Under the pieces are notes generated by a model. It saw only the letters and a program-made list of their open reading frames with translations, was not told the DNA's origin and made no database searches. From positions 24,429,554 through 24,493,553 of the forward strand of contig OX326957.1 of NCBI GenBank assembly GCA_946800325.1: a DNA stretch of 64,000 nucleotides. Direction: 5' to 3'. The position numbers and the translations under genes were made by a program. Within the stretch, counting starts at the first letter, position 1. Every line of letters begins with the position of its first letter. This document shows, one piece after another, positions 23,801 through 34,628 of this stretch. This DNA comes from Luzula sylvatica (taxonomy: Eukaryota; Streptophyta; Magnoliopsida; Poales; Juncaceae).

Positions 23801-24452
23801 GCATAATTATTTTTTGCGAAATAGTTGTCAGATTAATATTCTTAAACTTTAATTAGTTGTAATAAATTAACAATCATCTTATTAAACCTGATATAATCCA
23901 ATTGGAGAATGAAGAGTACCTTTTAATCTTTTATTGCGAAATGCAATGAAACAAATTAAACAAATTCAGTCACAAATCCCCCTCAAATAAACACAAAACT
24001 GCAAAATTCGACTTTAATTCTATACATGTGCAAGCCGTTGTTACAAAAATGAAATAAGCATATGAAGGTGTATAAAAAAAAATGAAATAAGCCGTTGTCA
24101 CTTGTCACAAATTCCCCGCTTATGGTATGGAAACCAAATGAATAATTTTCTCAAACAATCCAAGATTCTTTTCCGATTCTTGGTTTCACGATTATGAGAG
24201 AGAGAGAATTCTTCCGTCTTTGGCCTCCGGCAGTGCCGCAGTATTAAGGATGCCGCCATGGAGGAGCAACCTTTGGCCTTCCAAACGTGTCAGAGATTAG
24301 AAGAGGAGATTTGACCAAATAATTTCTTTACGAAAAGAGGGTAAAAGTGAAGAGGTGAGGCTGAAAGAGAAGAGATGGTGGGTTAATGGATTATTTCTTG
24401 CACCGAGCATGATTTCCTTTTTCGAGTGTGTGTTTTTCTGCCCGTTTATGAA

Positions 24453-24489
24453 AGCTGATGTGGCAGGGGACCCACGTGCCACATCAGCT
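24453..24489. repeat. 13-bp-arm hairpin enclosing a CACGTG G-box
   Basis: AGCTGATGTGGCA and its exact inverse flank an 11-bp spacer. CCACGTGCC at the spacer-arm border contains a G-box. The duplicate at about 59639-59675 has one mismatch in the right arm. It lies 1.5 kb beyond the 3' end of the protease gene, so any role is unclear. Confidence 0.5.
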
Positions 24490-24716
24490 GCGGGATAAAA
24501 AGAGCGGGTTGCCTATGATTATTGGTAAGAGGACGCCACATTTCTTTCAAAAAAAAATTATATAATCATTCTTACAAACTAATCCATGATTTAATTAGCA
24601 AAATAATAATGCGAAGAGAGAATAATTGGATCTGAAATGTGACTCTATCAACAATAGAATCAAATGCGTACATGAAATAAATAAACGAAAAAGTAAAAAT
24701 CTATTAGGGCCTGTTT

Positions 24717-25910
24717 GGGAGGCAATAATTTGGGGGTGGAATTTGATTTCATATTCCAACAAAACATAATTCCTTGTTTGGTAGTACCGTGGAATAAAAT
24801 TACACTTTGCTAGATTCTTTCTCTTCGTTATAATCCATAAAAGTTTTCTCTCAAAAAGCTTGGAATGTCAAATTGATGGAAAAAAATTTCTCCTCTTTAT
24901 TTAATTATTATATTATAGTATTGTCATAATAATAAATATATTGTAGTTATTATATTCATATAATAAATATACTATAATTATTATATTCATACAATTAATA
25001 TATTATCATTAATATATTCATAATTAACAATATTATATTATATAGATAAAATTAATATAATATACTATATTTTATTGTTAATAGTATTCTTACATGGTAT
25101 AATATAATATAATATAAAATATATTATTGTAATAATATATAATAATTATATTATATTATATCTATATAATTAATATAATATTATAATATAATATAGTATT
25201 ATTATTGTTACATAATATTGTATATTTTTTATTACATGGATAAAATATAATATTATATAAAATAATAATAATAATAATTATTATATAATTATGGAATAAT
25301 AATAATAATAATAATAATTAATGTACAATATAGTATTGTAATAATTATATTATATCTATTAGTATAATATAATTAATATACAATATAATATTATAATAAT
25401 ATATAATAATTATAATACATAATATTTATATTATATCTATATAATTAATTTAATATTCTAATAATATAACATTATAATTAGTATATTATTATATTATATA
25501 TTATACTATTATATTATTATGGTAATATAATTATTACAAATAATATAAATATTATATTCATTATATGGATATAATATTATGTATCATATATAATAATATA
25601 TTGTAATTATATTATAAATTATAACTATTAAATTCATATAATATAATATAATATTATATTAGCATAACATATTATTACATGGATAGAATAAAATATTATT
25701 ATTTCTTATCAATTTTACTTAAATATTTTTTGTATATTTTCAATGACAAGATTACAAAATTTTGTAAGCAACCAAACAAAAAATTATATTTTCCAGCATT
25801 TTATAAATTAGACATCCAAACAAACTGCGGAATTATTAATTCCAGAACTTTTTATTCCTCCACATTATTATCCAATTCTACTCTACTAATACGGCTTGCC
25901 AAACGGCCCC
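24717..25910. mobile_element. PIF/Harbinger (Tourist)-like non-autonomous element, copy 1
   Basis: The left end GGGCCTGTTTGGGAGGC is mirrored imperfectly by GGGGCCGTTTGGCAAGCC at the right end, with TTA on both sides (24714-24716 and 25911-25913). TTA duplications and GG-CTGTTTGG ends are the hallmarks of Tourist-type elements. The 1.2-kb interior is almost pure AT/ATT repeats with no gene. Its duplicate is at 59879-61103. Confidence 0.6.
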
Positions 25911-25952
25911 TTAGGTAATAACAAAATACATGTAAAGAGAACGATATTAATT

Positions 25953-27224
25953 TCATATCTTATCGCACTGTGCCGGTGAGAAAGAAAGGAGTTCCTTCGT
26001 CAAATCGTAGAGTATGTGCATGTTTTGTTGCTGGTAATTACCAAATATCGACACACCACCGAAACCCGACAAAGTATTATTCAAAATGGTCAGACACCAA
26101 GCATTCTGCAAGGTTAGCATGTAGTTCTCTACAGGCAACTCCATATCAGCACCCTCGAAATGAAACTTCATATTAGGCATTTTAGGTGGAGAAGTGTCAT
26201 TTTGTAACGAGTAACACATATCCAAACCAACACTCGGTCCCTCATAAACTTCTAGTTTCACTATTGACTTAATGCCATCCAACACGGCTTGGTATGCGTC
26301 GCTTTTAAGGATTGTAAATGTTGTACCTGAGTCGATAATTATCCCACCGGTCCCGTTTGAGTTTAGAGCAAACGTAGTATTTGTAATAGCCAACTTCTTT
26401 CTTCCAAGGGATATACCGTGTAGCGAGAGGTAGTAATGTGTGTTTCGAGGAGGGTTTTTAACAAATGGTGTGGACTTAACTTCGCTACCTTCTAGCTTTG
26501 CTGATGGACCGAGTAAAAGTGGGTTTGTGCTGTTAGTGTCGAGGTAAGAAGTGAGACAATAAGAGAACTTGCTGGTTTTCAATTGTGAGACCAATGACCC
26601 ATTACCCCTACCGAGCCCGACTATGCCTGACTGACCAGCAAAGTCATCACTTGTTGAATTGCTACACATAAACGTCATGTTAGGCACACTTAATGATTTT
26701 GTGCTCGTACCGAAAGTGAAAGTCTCTTTGTCTAGAACTCCACTCGTCCATCCTTTAGCGTAAGTTTCATTATGCCAGCATAATTCTGTCTGGTTAGCGT
26801 CACATATGGAAAAGAAAGTCGATGAATTTGAAGGGTTGTATATAGGTGTTGGTTGAGATACACATTTTTTGCAAGGGCTACATTGAGTCCATATTCTATC
26901 ACTGCCTGTATCGGCTACGGCTGAATAACGGAGAGGAGGTGTACCAATCTCTAGATCCATCGTGTATGCTCCAAATATGTCTGCTTTATTGTGCATGGTG
27001 CTGATTATGCTTGTTGAATTAGAGAATAATTCTGTATTGGCATTAAGTCTAGAAAACTTGTGTTTGGTTCGGACCACAGCTCGGTGTAAAAGCTCGTTTT
27101 GATTGAATTTAGAGTTTGAATCAACATGGCTTAGTTCGACTCGGAAACCATCTTCTATTGATAAAGAAGCTAGAGAATAAGAGAAAAAGGAAAGCAGAAG
27201 GATGAGGTTGGTGTAAACTTCCAT
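25953..27224 (-). CDS. Nepenthesin-like aspartic protease (A1 family), copy 1
   Basis: Single-exon gene of 423 aa from the ATG at 27224. An upstream in-frame ATG at 27263 would add 13 residues. It lies only about 20 bp from the TATA box at 27281-27290, so it is probably untranscribed. Residues 1-20 are a signal peptide (LILLLSFFSYSLA). A propeptide-like segment follows. Catalytic Asp motifs are DTGS (D105) and DSGT (D298). A Cys-rich nepenthesin-type insert (CSPCKKC...C..C) follows the first. Many N-glycosylation sites suggest secretion to the apoplast or vacuole. Length is typical of atypical/nepenthesin-like plant proteases, of which CDR1 is a defence example. The residue five after the catalytic Asp is Arg (DTGSDRIW), where Leu or Phe is usual and the 61-kb copy has Leu. 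Activity may be altered. The gene is intact. Confidence 0.88.
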   Translation of the reverse strand: MEVYTNLILLLSFFSYSLASLSIEDGFRVELSHVDSNSKFNQNELLHRAVVRTKHKFSRLNANTELFSNSTSIISTMHNKADIFGAYTMDLEIGTPPLRYSAVADTGSDRIWTQCSPCKKCVSQPTPIYNPSNSSTFFSICDANQTELCWHNETYAKGWTSGVLDKETFTFGTSTKSLSVPNMTFMCSNSTSDDFAGQSGIVGLGRGNGSLVSQLKTSKFSYCLTSYLDTNSTNPLLLGPSAKLEGSEVKSTPFVKNPPRNTHYYLSLHGISLGRKKLAITNTTFALNSNGTGGIIIDSGTTFTILKSDAYQAVLDGIKSIVKLEVYEGPSVGLDMCYSLQNDTSPPKMPNMKFHFEGADMELPVENYMLTLQNAWCLTILNNTLSGFGGVSIFGNYQQQNMHILYDLTKELLSFSPAQCDKI

Positions 27225-27280
27225 TATGATGTAGAAGTATGAGCTCGATAGATATGCTTCCATTTGAGAGATTATGGGTG

Positions 27281-27290
27281 TTTATATATA
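27281..27290 (-). promoter_or_regulatory. TATA box of aspartic protease copy 1
   Basis: TATATATAAA on the minus strand lies about 57 bp upstream of the preferred ATG at 27224. The expected transcription start near 27255 falls between the two candidate ATGs and decides for the downstream one. The same box is kept in the broken copy at about 36780. Confidence 0.55.
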
Positions 27291-27957
27291 ATTAGGAAGT
27301 CAAAAGTCAAATAGAAGTAGGTTGTGTACGTAAGCTAATTGATCAAAGGAAAAATTCACTATTCACACAACTTTTTTAAGTTTATTTCGAAAATACACAA
27401 CTTTTTTGGATAATTCCGAAAATACACAATGTCGGAGTTTGTAACTCCGCCAAATTTTAAAAATGGCGGAGTCTGTAACTCCGTCATGTATTAACAACAA
27501 TTAATCAGACGTCGGGAATTAAGAAGGTTTAATATTTGGCGGAATTGGTAACTCTGTCACTGTGGAGATTGGCGGCATCTGTAACTCCGCCAAATTTCTG
27601 TATTATTTTTTGTGTTGATTTTTATTATATTAAATAATTAAATAAATGATGATGATAATTTTTGTTGTTTATATTTTATGTGAGTATAATTTCATGTAGT
27701 TTGGTTATTGTAGTTTGTTTATTTTATTTAATTTGGTTATTTTCAATTACTTTTTCAAACACGAATTAAAACTAAAACTAAAATTAACATGAAACAAACG
27801 TCAAACAAACATCAAACAAAATCTAAAACTAAAATTAACATCAAACAAAACATGAACACAGACTAAATCTAAAACAAAATGTAAATCTAAAACATGAAAC
27901 AAACAAAAATCATAATCCCAACAACATAATCCAAACACGAACACATGAAAACAAAAT

Positions 27958-28867
27958 CTAACTATCATCTCTCGGAGCATTCTGAGTGGAGTCGAAGAAC
28001 TCGAACTGGTTTCGAGAAGAACTGGCCCCACTATGACCATATGGATACGTGACATTCATGAAATCCATCATCTCAGTACCTGATGTATACTGAGGGCGAG
28101 ATGTACATACGTAATCCGAGGAAGGTGGCCGGAATACCTCGCTCCATGGGTTCAACTCGGGCTGCGATCCAAAATGTGGTGGTGGCTGAGACTCGTGCTG
28201 ACATGGATGGTCTTGTGGAGGCGGTGGTGAAGGCGGATTAAGAACATTGTCATATTCGTTATTCAAAGCCAATGTCTCGAGTAGCAAAGACATCATATTC
28301 GCCATCTGATCCAACGTGAGTCCGGCAGAACAATTACTGCCACAAGGCGAATTCTGTCTAGCTCGATGGATATCTAAGCGGAGTTCCTCCACCTGAAAGT
28401 TAGGAAAGTTAAATTGAATGTATATATAATATAGAAATAATTGTATCATACCATGGATCGCAAGACCGGTCCAGTAGCTCGAAACCTCGCGTTAGGTGGA
28501 TCCACATAGTTCAAAATCCACCGTCGCGTAATTCTCCAAAACCAAGCCATATAATCCTGTACAAGTTCCAAAAATTTAACATCTTACAAAGGTCTAATAT
28601 AATTATTAATTAAAATCATACCTCCCTAGTGAATTGGCCACTCAATACCGTGGTATCCTCCTCCACAAGTGACTGATGTCTAGCATCCCACATCCCCAAA
28701 AACGGAGTAATCTGAGCAGTAGTAAGGTTTGCACGTCGAGCCATAATAGGATTCGGAGGGATATGCTGTCGAAATCCGAACTGCATGAGGACCCTATCGG
28801 GTAGGTGCATCTCGACGATACCGCCAAATATGAGCGGTACCTTCGAGTACCAAACCGAGTACGACAA
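27958..28867 (-). pseudogene. Plant mobile domain (PMD) gene, 3' part, three exons inside the MULE
   Basis: Three segments join in frame with GT-AG introns on the minus strand: up to 28867..28622, 28556-28452 and 28392-27958. The first encodes WYSKVPLIFGGIVEMHLPDRV, and the second begins DYMAWFWRITRRWI. Both are C-terminal PMD (MAIN/MAIL-type, aminotransferase-like) signatures. The third exon is Pro/Ser/Gln-rich (SPPPPQDHP), as in the tails of these proteins, and ends at a TAG. The N-terminal half of the domain is missing and the transposase frame runs into it out of phase. PMD genes are known both as host silencing factors and as passengers of transposons. Whether this is a captured host fragment or a normal MULE part is open. 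Confidence 0.7.
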
Positions 28868-28982
28868 TTTTCCCCTTGTAAGACAAGCGAGTGTTGTAAG
28901 ACATTCAGATCCCTACTATCCTTACCTCTTGCAAAAATCATTTCTTCAATTCTAGAACCAAACCGAGTACGACAATTTTCCC
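28851..28982. repeat. 29-bp direct repeat at the transposase-PMD junction
   Basis: ACCAAACCGAGTACGACAAT..CCCCTT occurs at 28851-28879 and at 28954-28982, 103 bp apart. The right copy lies in authentic transposase (GENCRTRFG). The left copy is read both as a repeat of that peptide and, in another frame, as the start of the PMD part. It marks the rearrangement that joined the two. Confidence 0.75.
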
Positions 28983-30909
28983 CTTCCGTACGTCTCGTGA
29001 AAAAATAGGTATTCAACCGACCACAAATTTGAGATACCAATGAACGAATCGGTAATCCACGTGCACCTTTCAAAACACCATTGAAACATTCAGAAATATT
29101 GGTTGTCGTAATACCCAATCGGCGACCACCGTCGTGAGATACCGCCCATAGATATTTTTGACCAACAGTACTATCCAAGTACTCGATGACTTCTGCTTTC
29201 ATTACTTTCATTCGTTCCAATATCGCATCGCATTCCTCAATAGTGCGTTGAGTGGCCGCTGTCCAAAATAATTTCCCCAACGCCTGATTCCCAAACCGTC
29301 GAACTATATTCTGTTGGACATGACGAATGCAATATCGCAAAGCATGCCCGTCTGAACTACAATAAATTTGGTCTATTACCGGTCTGTGTCCCGACCACCT
29401 ATCCGTAACAATGCACAACGGGACATTTTTAGTAACATAATCTTTAACGCGAGTAAGGAACCATTGCCAAGAAGAAATATTTTCACCCTCTACAACTGCA
29501 AATGCTACCGGGAATATCCCTCTGTTTGCATCCATTCCAGTGCTTATTAGAAGGGTTCCCAAAAAAGTACCATGCAAATGAGTACCATCAACACTCAATA
29601 CCGGACGACAATGTTTGAAACCTTCAATTGAGGCACCGAGAGCCCAAAACACGCGTTTGAAATGTAATTTACCCGGAACGTTACCGTAATCGAAATCTAC
29701 AATTGTCTTGTCATCTATCATTTCTAACATCTTCATATAAGAAGGCAAATCGGCGTATGAATTTTCACATTTTCCGTAAATTATGTCCATCGCATCGGAC
29801 CGAGCTTCCCATGCGGTCCGATAACTAATTTCCATATGATATCTGGAATAAACTAAATCCTTTATCTGAATCGGATTGAGAGTTAAATCTTCGCGTAAAG
29901 AAGGCAGAATAAAACTACATATGTGATGGGCATTCAGTTGGCGATTCTGAGAGGCAACACTAGAATTAACGCACTGGTGTCCTCCTGTGAATTTACTGAT
30001 TTTCCAATATGCATCCTTTTTCGAAATTATTGCACGAAGCCTCCACGGGCAATCGTCTTTAACGCAACATATCTGGTATTCGCTTTTCGTACTTCTCTGC
30101 ACACGAAACTCCACGTAATTCTTTATCGACCATTCAGTAATTTCATGTTTCAATCCATCCTTCGTTGCTAACATAAGTCCAAGTCATGATTTGTCACTGG
30201 GCAAATCATTTCTCTGATTTGTTTCCTCACCTCCATCATCAGCTATCATTGAATCGATCCATTCATCATCTCTACATATATAAGGCATTTCTTCTCCCAT
30301 GTTCATTGAATTTAACCATTCTCCTTCTACACTCGATGCATGCACCACATCATCAATATCAATTTCTCCTACACTTTGTTCACTACAATATTCCTCTACT
30401 TGTTCTTCTTGTTCTTCTCCATTATCATCATATTCTTCTTGTTCTTCTTCATTATTATTATGTTGTGATGATCCTATCTGACCGGAATGATATCTGGAAT
30501 CATAACCCGAATCTGAAGAATGACCCGCACAATTATATCCAAAAGGAGCATTACTTTGGTATGGATTGTATTTCGGCCTTGTCTCAATAAACAATTGTTT
30601 ATAAGTTCCAGTATTGATTTGCATCATCATTATGAGACTTGAATCCCCATTTATTTCGACAACATCCCAAATTCCTAATTGAATTGGCCAATTTGTTTTC
30701 AGAATCAAATCATACATTTCACGATTGATTTGGGTGTTATTGTAAACCAAATTTACTAAATCCTGAAATGAACTTCCATAAGGCAAATTCATTAACATAT
30801 TTCGACCACCTTCGTAACGGGGTATACTATCGACAACCCTATTGATATACCCGTCCCAATAAATCACGAAGGACGCTTCCATATGGTCACTGCGTTTTGT
30901 GTTCAACAA
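28880..30909 (-). pseudogene. MuDR-type transposase with one in-frame stop
   Basis: The frame starts at 30909 and runs to a TGA at 30184-30186. It then continues in the same frame from just beyond to about 28880. The first 241 residues have a DLVNLVY...PIQLGIWDVV domain and long acidic runs. After the stop come a C4/H-type DNA-binding region (C37, C42, H66, C68 counted from the ATG at 30174), then the catalytic triad D196 (SVDGTHL), D258 (IVTDR) and E362 (NISECFN), with C282/H285 in between. These are complete MULE catalytic signatures. The SWIM zinc finger expected at the C-terminus is absent, replaced by the PMD segment. Because only one stop interrupts about 680 codons, inactivation is recent or is bypassed. 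Confidence 0.85.
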
Positions 30910-30939
30910 TTAAAGCATTTCAAATTCAAAATCCTAAAA

Positions 30940-31325
30940 CCCTAAATCATAAATGGATCATAAAACCTTAATGGATCCTAATTCATAAATCATAAATGGA
31001 TCATAATTTCTAAATGGATCCTAAAACCTATATCATAAATGGATCATAATTCCTAAATGGATCCTAAAACCTTAATGGATCCTAATTCATAAATCATAAA
31101 TGGATCATAATTTCTAAATGGATCCTAAAACCTAAATCATAAATGGATCATAATTCCTAAATGGATCCTATTTCCTAAATGGATCCTAAATCCTAAAGCC
31201 TTAATGGATCTTAAATCCTAAGTGGATCCTAAATCCTAAGTGGATCTTATATCATAAATCATAAATCCTAAATGGATCCGAAATTCTAAATGAATTCTAA
31301 ATCGTAAATCCTAAATCGTACTCTA
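30940..31325. repeat. AAATGGATCCTAAA degenerate tandem repeat
   Basis: Some 20 variants of AATGGATC(C/A)TAA(A/T)..TAAATC fill this stretch inside the MULE, between the ORF start and the right inverted repeat. Subterminal positions suggest a subterminal repeat or transposase-binding cluster, which is inference. Confidence 0.75.
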
Positions 31326-31479
31326 TATTAAAAGAATAATTTACCTTTCGTTCCGACAAAATATCTCGATTAACAAACAAAAATCGAAACATACACTAGT
31401 TATATAACAGTTTATACTCTATTTTCAGAAGATTTCGAACACAAAAATAAACAAAAAAAACCAAATTTACCTCAAATCG

Positions 31480-31481
<2 letters not shown>

Positions 31482-31528
<47 letters not shown>
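31482..31528. repeat. (GA)n microsatellite in the MULE
   Basis: About 23 GA dinucleotides, next to the right terminal inverted repeat. Confidence 0.95.
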
Positions 31529-31534
<6 letters not shown>

Positions 31535-31885
31535 TGTGGCTGGGAGGAGAGAAATGGGGAGAGGAGGAGGGAGAGAGAAGAAACAGCGGCGAAAAGGTAC
31601 AAGAAATTTGGCGGAGTTTGTAAATCCGCCAATTACTGCATGGCGGAGTTACAGATGCCACCAATCTCCACAGTGGCGGAGTTACCAATTCCGCCAAATA
31701 TTAATCCTTCTTAATTCCCGACGTCTGATTAATTGTTGTTAATACATGGCGGAGTTACAGACTCCGCCATTTTTAAAATTTGGCGGAGTTACAAACTCCG
31801 CCATTGTGTATTTTCGGAATTACTCAAAAAAGTTGTGTATTTTCGGAATAAACTAAAAAAAGTTGTGTGAATAGTGAATTTTTCC

Positions 31886-32330
31886 TTGATCAAATAATCA
31901 TCGCTCGAGACTTGATCAATTACATGTGGTTAAAATAGGCAAATTGTCTTCTTAATTAAGCATGACCCTTCTGAAAAGTGAAAACAACATATTGAGGCCT
32001 TTTAGCAATACTTGGTGAATTATTCTTCAAGATGATTTAAGCATCTATCCAAGTGAATTATTCTTCAAAATGGTTTAAGCATCTATCCATGTGAATTATT
32101 CTTCAAGATGGTTTAAGCATCTGTCCAAGTGAATTATTCTTCAAGATGATTTAAGCATCTATCATCATGGATAGATCGTAAAGATTCATATTTTTCGCTG
32201 CTTAAGATTTCCATCGAACAGGGCAAATAATCGCTTTATCAAAATCGGTCACTGCCTGTTGTATATAAAAAATGGAAATTTTACTTCTCCTCCAGACTTC
32301 AGCTACACATATTCCTTATGTAATTAATAT
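31886..32330. repeat. Segmental duplication, copy 1 (distal part) with a 38-bp VNTR
   Basis: After the MULE the sequence resumes homology to 63355-63753 (ATAATCATCGCTCGAGACTT). A 38-bp unit, GTGAATTATTCTTCAAGATG..., is present four times at 32022-32163 but only twice in the other copy (63530-63600). The duplication ends where the Helitron-like terminus begins at 32336. Confidence 0.85.
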
Positions 32331-32335
32331 ATTAA

Positions 32336-32563
32336 CTAGAAAAATACCCGGACTTCGTAACGGGATTATTTATTTTTCATTTTGTTACAAGTATTCTCAA
32401 TGTTCAAGTTGTTAACAGAAATAAATGACTGATAACTTATAGACGAACAAGAACTATCATGCCATATTTTGCATATATATATTACACACTCGTTATTATT
32501 CATCAATCTTCGTGCAATATCATTTGGTCACATCATCACAGTCATTTGAATCATTAGATTATA
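32336..32563 (-). mobile_element. Helitron-like 3' terminus
   Basis: On the minus strand the end reads CCCG-loop-CGGG, TATTTTT, CTAG and then host T. The hairpin is CCCGTTACGAAGTCCGGG. The element extends to the right for an unknown distance and is interrupted by LINE insertions. It lies exactly at the end of the duplication homology, as expected for an insertion into one copy. No Rep/helicase gene was seen. Confidence 0.5.
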
Positions 32564-32580
32564 ATACGTGACAAGATTTA

Positions 32581-33748
32581 CCAACAAAGAGTAGCTTCGT
32601 GGAAGGGTAAATTACTATCCCTCGGAGGAAGACTAACTTTAGTAAAAGCATCCCTAAACTCGTTACCGGTCTACCAAATGCAAGCCTTACAAATACCGAA
32701 AGGAGTAATTAATGAAATAACGAAACTAATTAGAGCCTTCCTTTGGAAAGGAACCGATCAATGCAACGGCGCGAATTGCCTAGTAAATTGGGAAAAGATT
32801 ACTATGCCAAAAAAATATGGGGGTTTGGGCATCTTAAATCTTATAGACCAAAACAAGGCATTGCTCTTAAAAACCCTTTGGAAAATAGACACACCCGAGC
32901 AAAGCTTTTGGTCCAACTGCATATCCGAGCTTTATGGTATAGAGAAAACCGCAGATCTGCCTAACATCCCCGAGGCCTCCCTCTCATTCTTCTTAAAAGA
33001 CTTGATAAGTCTTTTACCTATATATAATGTCTCCGTGAAAATCGATGCCCAAACTAACCAAGCAATATGGAATTGGAACTCCAAAGGCACTTACTCGTCC
33101 AAATCGGCATACGACTTCATTAGAAATCCGGGCATAATAGCTTATTGGCACAACGACCTTTGGAAAATGAAAATACCACCGAAGATTCATTTCTTCCTTT
33201 GGTTAATGTTTCAAAATAGACTTAACACGGCCGATGTACTTAACCACAAGGGCTACGTGACGGACCCAACTTGCTCTCTTTGTAAAAGAACACATGAATC
33301 CTCCGATCACTTATTTCTTCAATGCCCATTCACAATCGCCACTTGGAGAAACATTGAGAGGATCTCGATGGCCCCCATAAAATTTTTCCCTCGGCAAACA
33401 ATTGTTCAAACATGGCTAACTAATAAAGACAGATTAAATAAAGAAGATAAATCCCCATGGGAGACGATGTGGGCGGCAACCAACTGGGCAATTTGGAAAC
33501 AACGAAATGCCAGAATTTTCAATGGAATTAATCTTCAACCGCTACATGTAGCTAAAATAGCATATTGTGACGCGATTCAGTGGTTCAGATTATCAAAGAA
33601 AAACCTACTGACTTCATAGTCCAAGTCATTTAGACCTCTCCTTTTTGCATTTCTTTATAGTGCTTACAAACTATGTAATCACTTCTTTTTTAATTTATTA
33701 ATACAAGTCAAGGACTGATCGAGAGATTATCCTTTTTCAAAAAAAAAA
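32581..33748 (+). mobile_element. 5'-truncated LINE insertion with 17-bp target duplication and poly-A
   Basis: The direct repeat ATACGTGACAAGATTTA at 32564-32580 and 33749-33765 flanks a segment that ends in a run of A. The coding frame is open from the first inserted codon to the TAG at 33619, so this is a clean, 5'-truncated, target-primed insertion. Confidence 0.93.
32582..33619 (+). pseudogene. LINE ORF2 C-terminus (post-RT and zf-RVT)
   Basis: The uninterrupted frame contains RVASWKGKLLSLGGRLTLV, FLWKG, LVNWEKI, PKKYGGLGILNL, KIPPKIHFFLWLMFQNRL, CSLCK...SSDHLFLQCPF and AIWKQRNARIF. These are the ordered motifs between the RT core and the zinc-binding tail of plant LINEs. The catalytic core and endonuclease were never copied. 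It encodes no functional enzyme but has not yet decayed. Confidence 0.88.
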
Positions 33749-33765
33749 ATACGTGACAAGATTTA

Positions 33766-34612
33766 TACTATTGATTGAATGTTGAGTTCTCCTTGTCATA
33801 GGTTTTGTGAACATTTATACATGCATGATTTTACTACCAATTTTGAATACTTTTAGAAGAATGGATCATCTTATATGGATGATATGAACAATGATGATTT
33901 GTTAGGTCCACGTTAGACCAAGTTAGACCAAGTCTATTGAATTGTTTATTATTTCACATTAACTCACATGATCAAATATGAATGCAAATGAGAGATGAAG
34001 AGTTGATATGCGAAGTATTAATAAATTAATATACAATATTATAAAACTTATATCATATATATCAGTAATAATAATAATTTTTCAACTTTAATTTTCAAAG
34101 TACAAAAAAAAAAAATTTGTTCGAAGTTTCAATTTATTTTGGCATCCATATTAACATTGTTCATACACAATGTTTTCTGTAATTTGAATTTTCGAATATA
34201 CTATTTAAGAAAATACAATTCAAAAGATTACATGTTCACATTATTATTATTATTGTAGTAAGTATATTATATTTGTGTTTTTGTTCAAAAAATTTTAGTG
34301 ATAAAATTTTCAGAAATTAATAGAAATAAGAACGAATAGTTTATCGAAAACATAAATAGCTTCTTAAACTGATAAACATATATCGAATATTATTGTTATT
34401 CTTAAATAACGTATATTTATGTTTTTGGTTAGTTAAACTTTCATTAATTTTGAATCATTTTCATATTTAAATGTAATATTATATATAATTTTCACTATTT
34501 TTTATTTTTGGATCATTAAAAAATTAAATAGTACTACCTAATAAATGGTGTGCGGCTAATACATAAATCATCATTTGTTGTATTTTTTTGTATTGTATGA
34601 ACATATGTAAAC
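33766..34612. other. AT-rich spacer between two LINE insertions
   Basis: No coding frame or terminal repeat was recognised. It may be the body of the Helitron-like element that ends at 32336. Confidence 0.4.
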
Positions 34613-34628
34613 AACAATGATAAATATT

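Larger units (their letters stand above)
23490..27338. repeat. Segmental duplication, copy 1 (proximal part)
   Basis: From GAAGGCCTATTCATTACATT at about 23490, the sequence runs nearly identical to 58713 onward. It covers the LINE tail, spacer, AT-rich PIF-like element and aspartic protease gene. The homology is interrupted at 27348 by the Mutator element and resumes at 31886-32330. The matching single-piece continuation in the other copy is 63296-63753. Both copies have the same orientation, about 35 kb apart. Confidence 0.9.
27348..31885 (-). mobile_element. Mutator-like element (MULE), 4.54 kb, with 9-bp target duplication
   Basis: Terminal inverted repeats of roughly 250 bp begin GGAAAAATTCACTATTCACA at the left and end with the inverse at 31885. 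The 9-bp duplication TTGATCAAA flanks it at 27339-27347 and 31886-31894. The other duplication copy shows the unoccupied site near 63345-63360. On the minus strand it encodes an N-terminal domain, a DDE transposase and, fused behind it, a spliced plant mobile domain gene. Both inverted repeats contain several short GGCGGAGTT..AACTCCGCC palindromes. The transposase has a premature stop, so the copy is probably not autonomous. Confidence 0.93.

Noticed and set aside
27224..27263. Upstream ATG of aspartic protease copy 1 as the start
   Set aside because: It lies about 20 bp from the TATA box, before the expected transcription start, and would place extra residues ahead of a normal signal peptide.
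30186..30590. His/Leu-rich plus-strand frame
   Set aside because: Shadow of the acidic region of the MULE transposase on the other strand.
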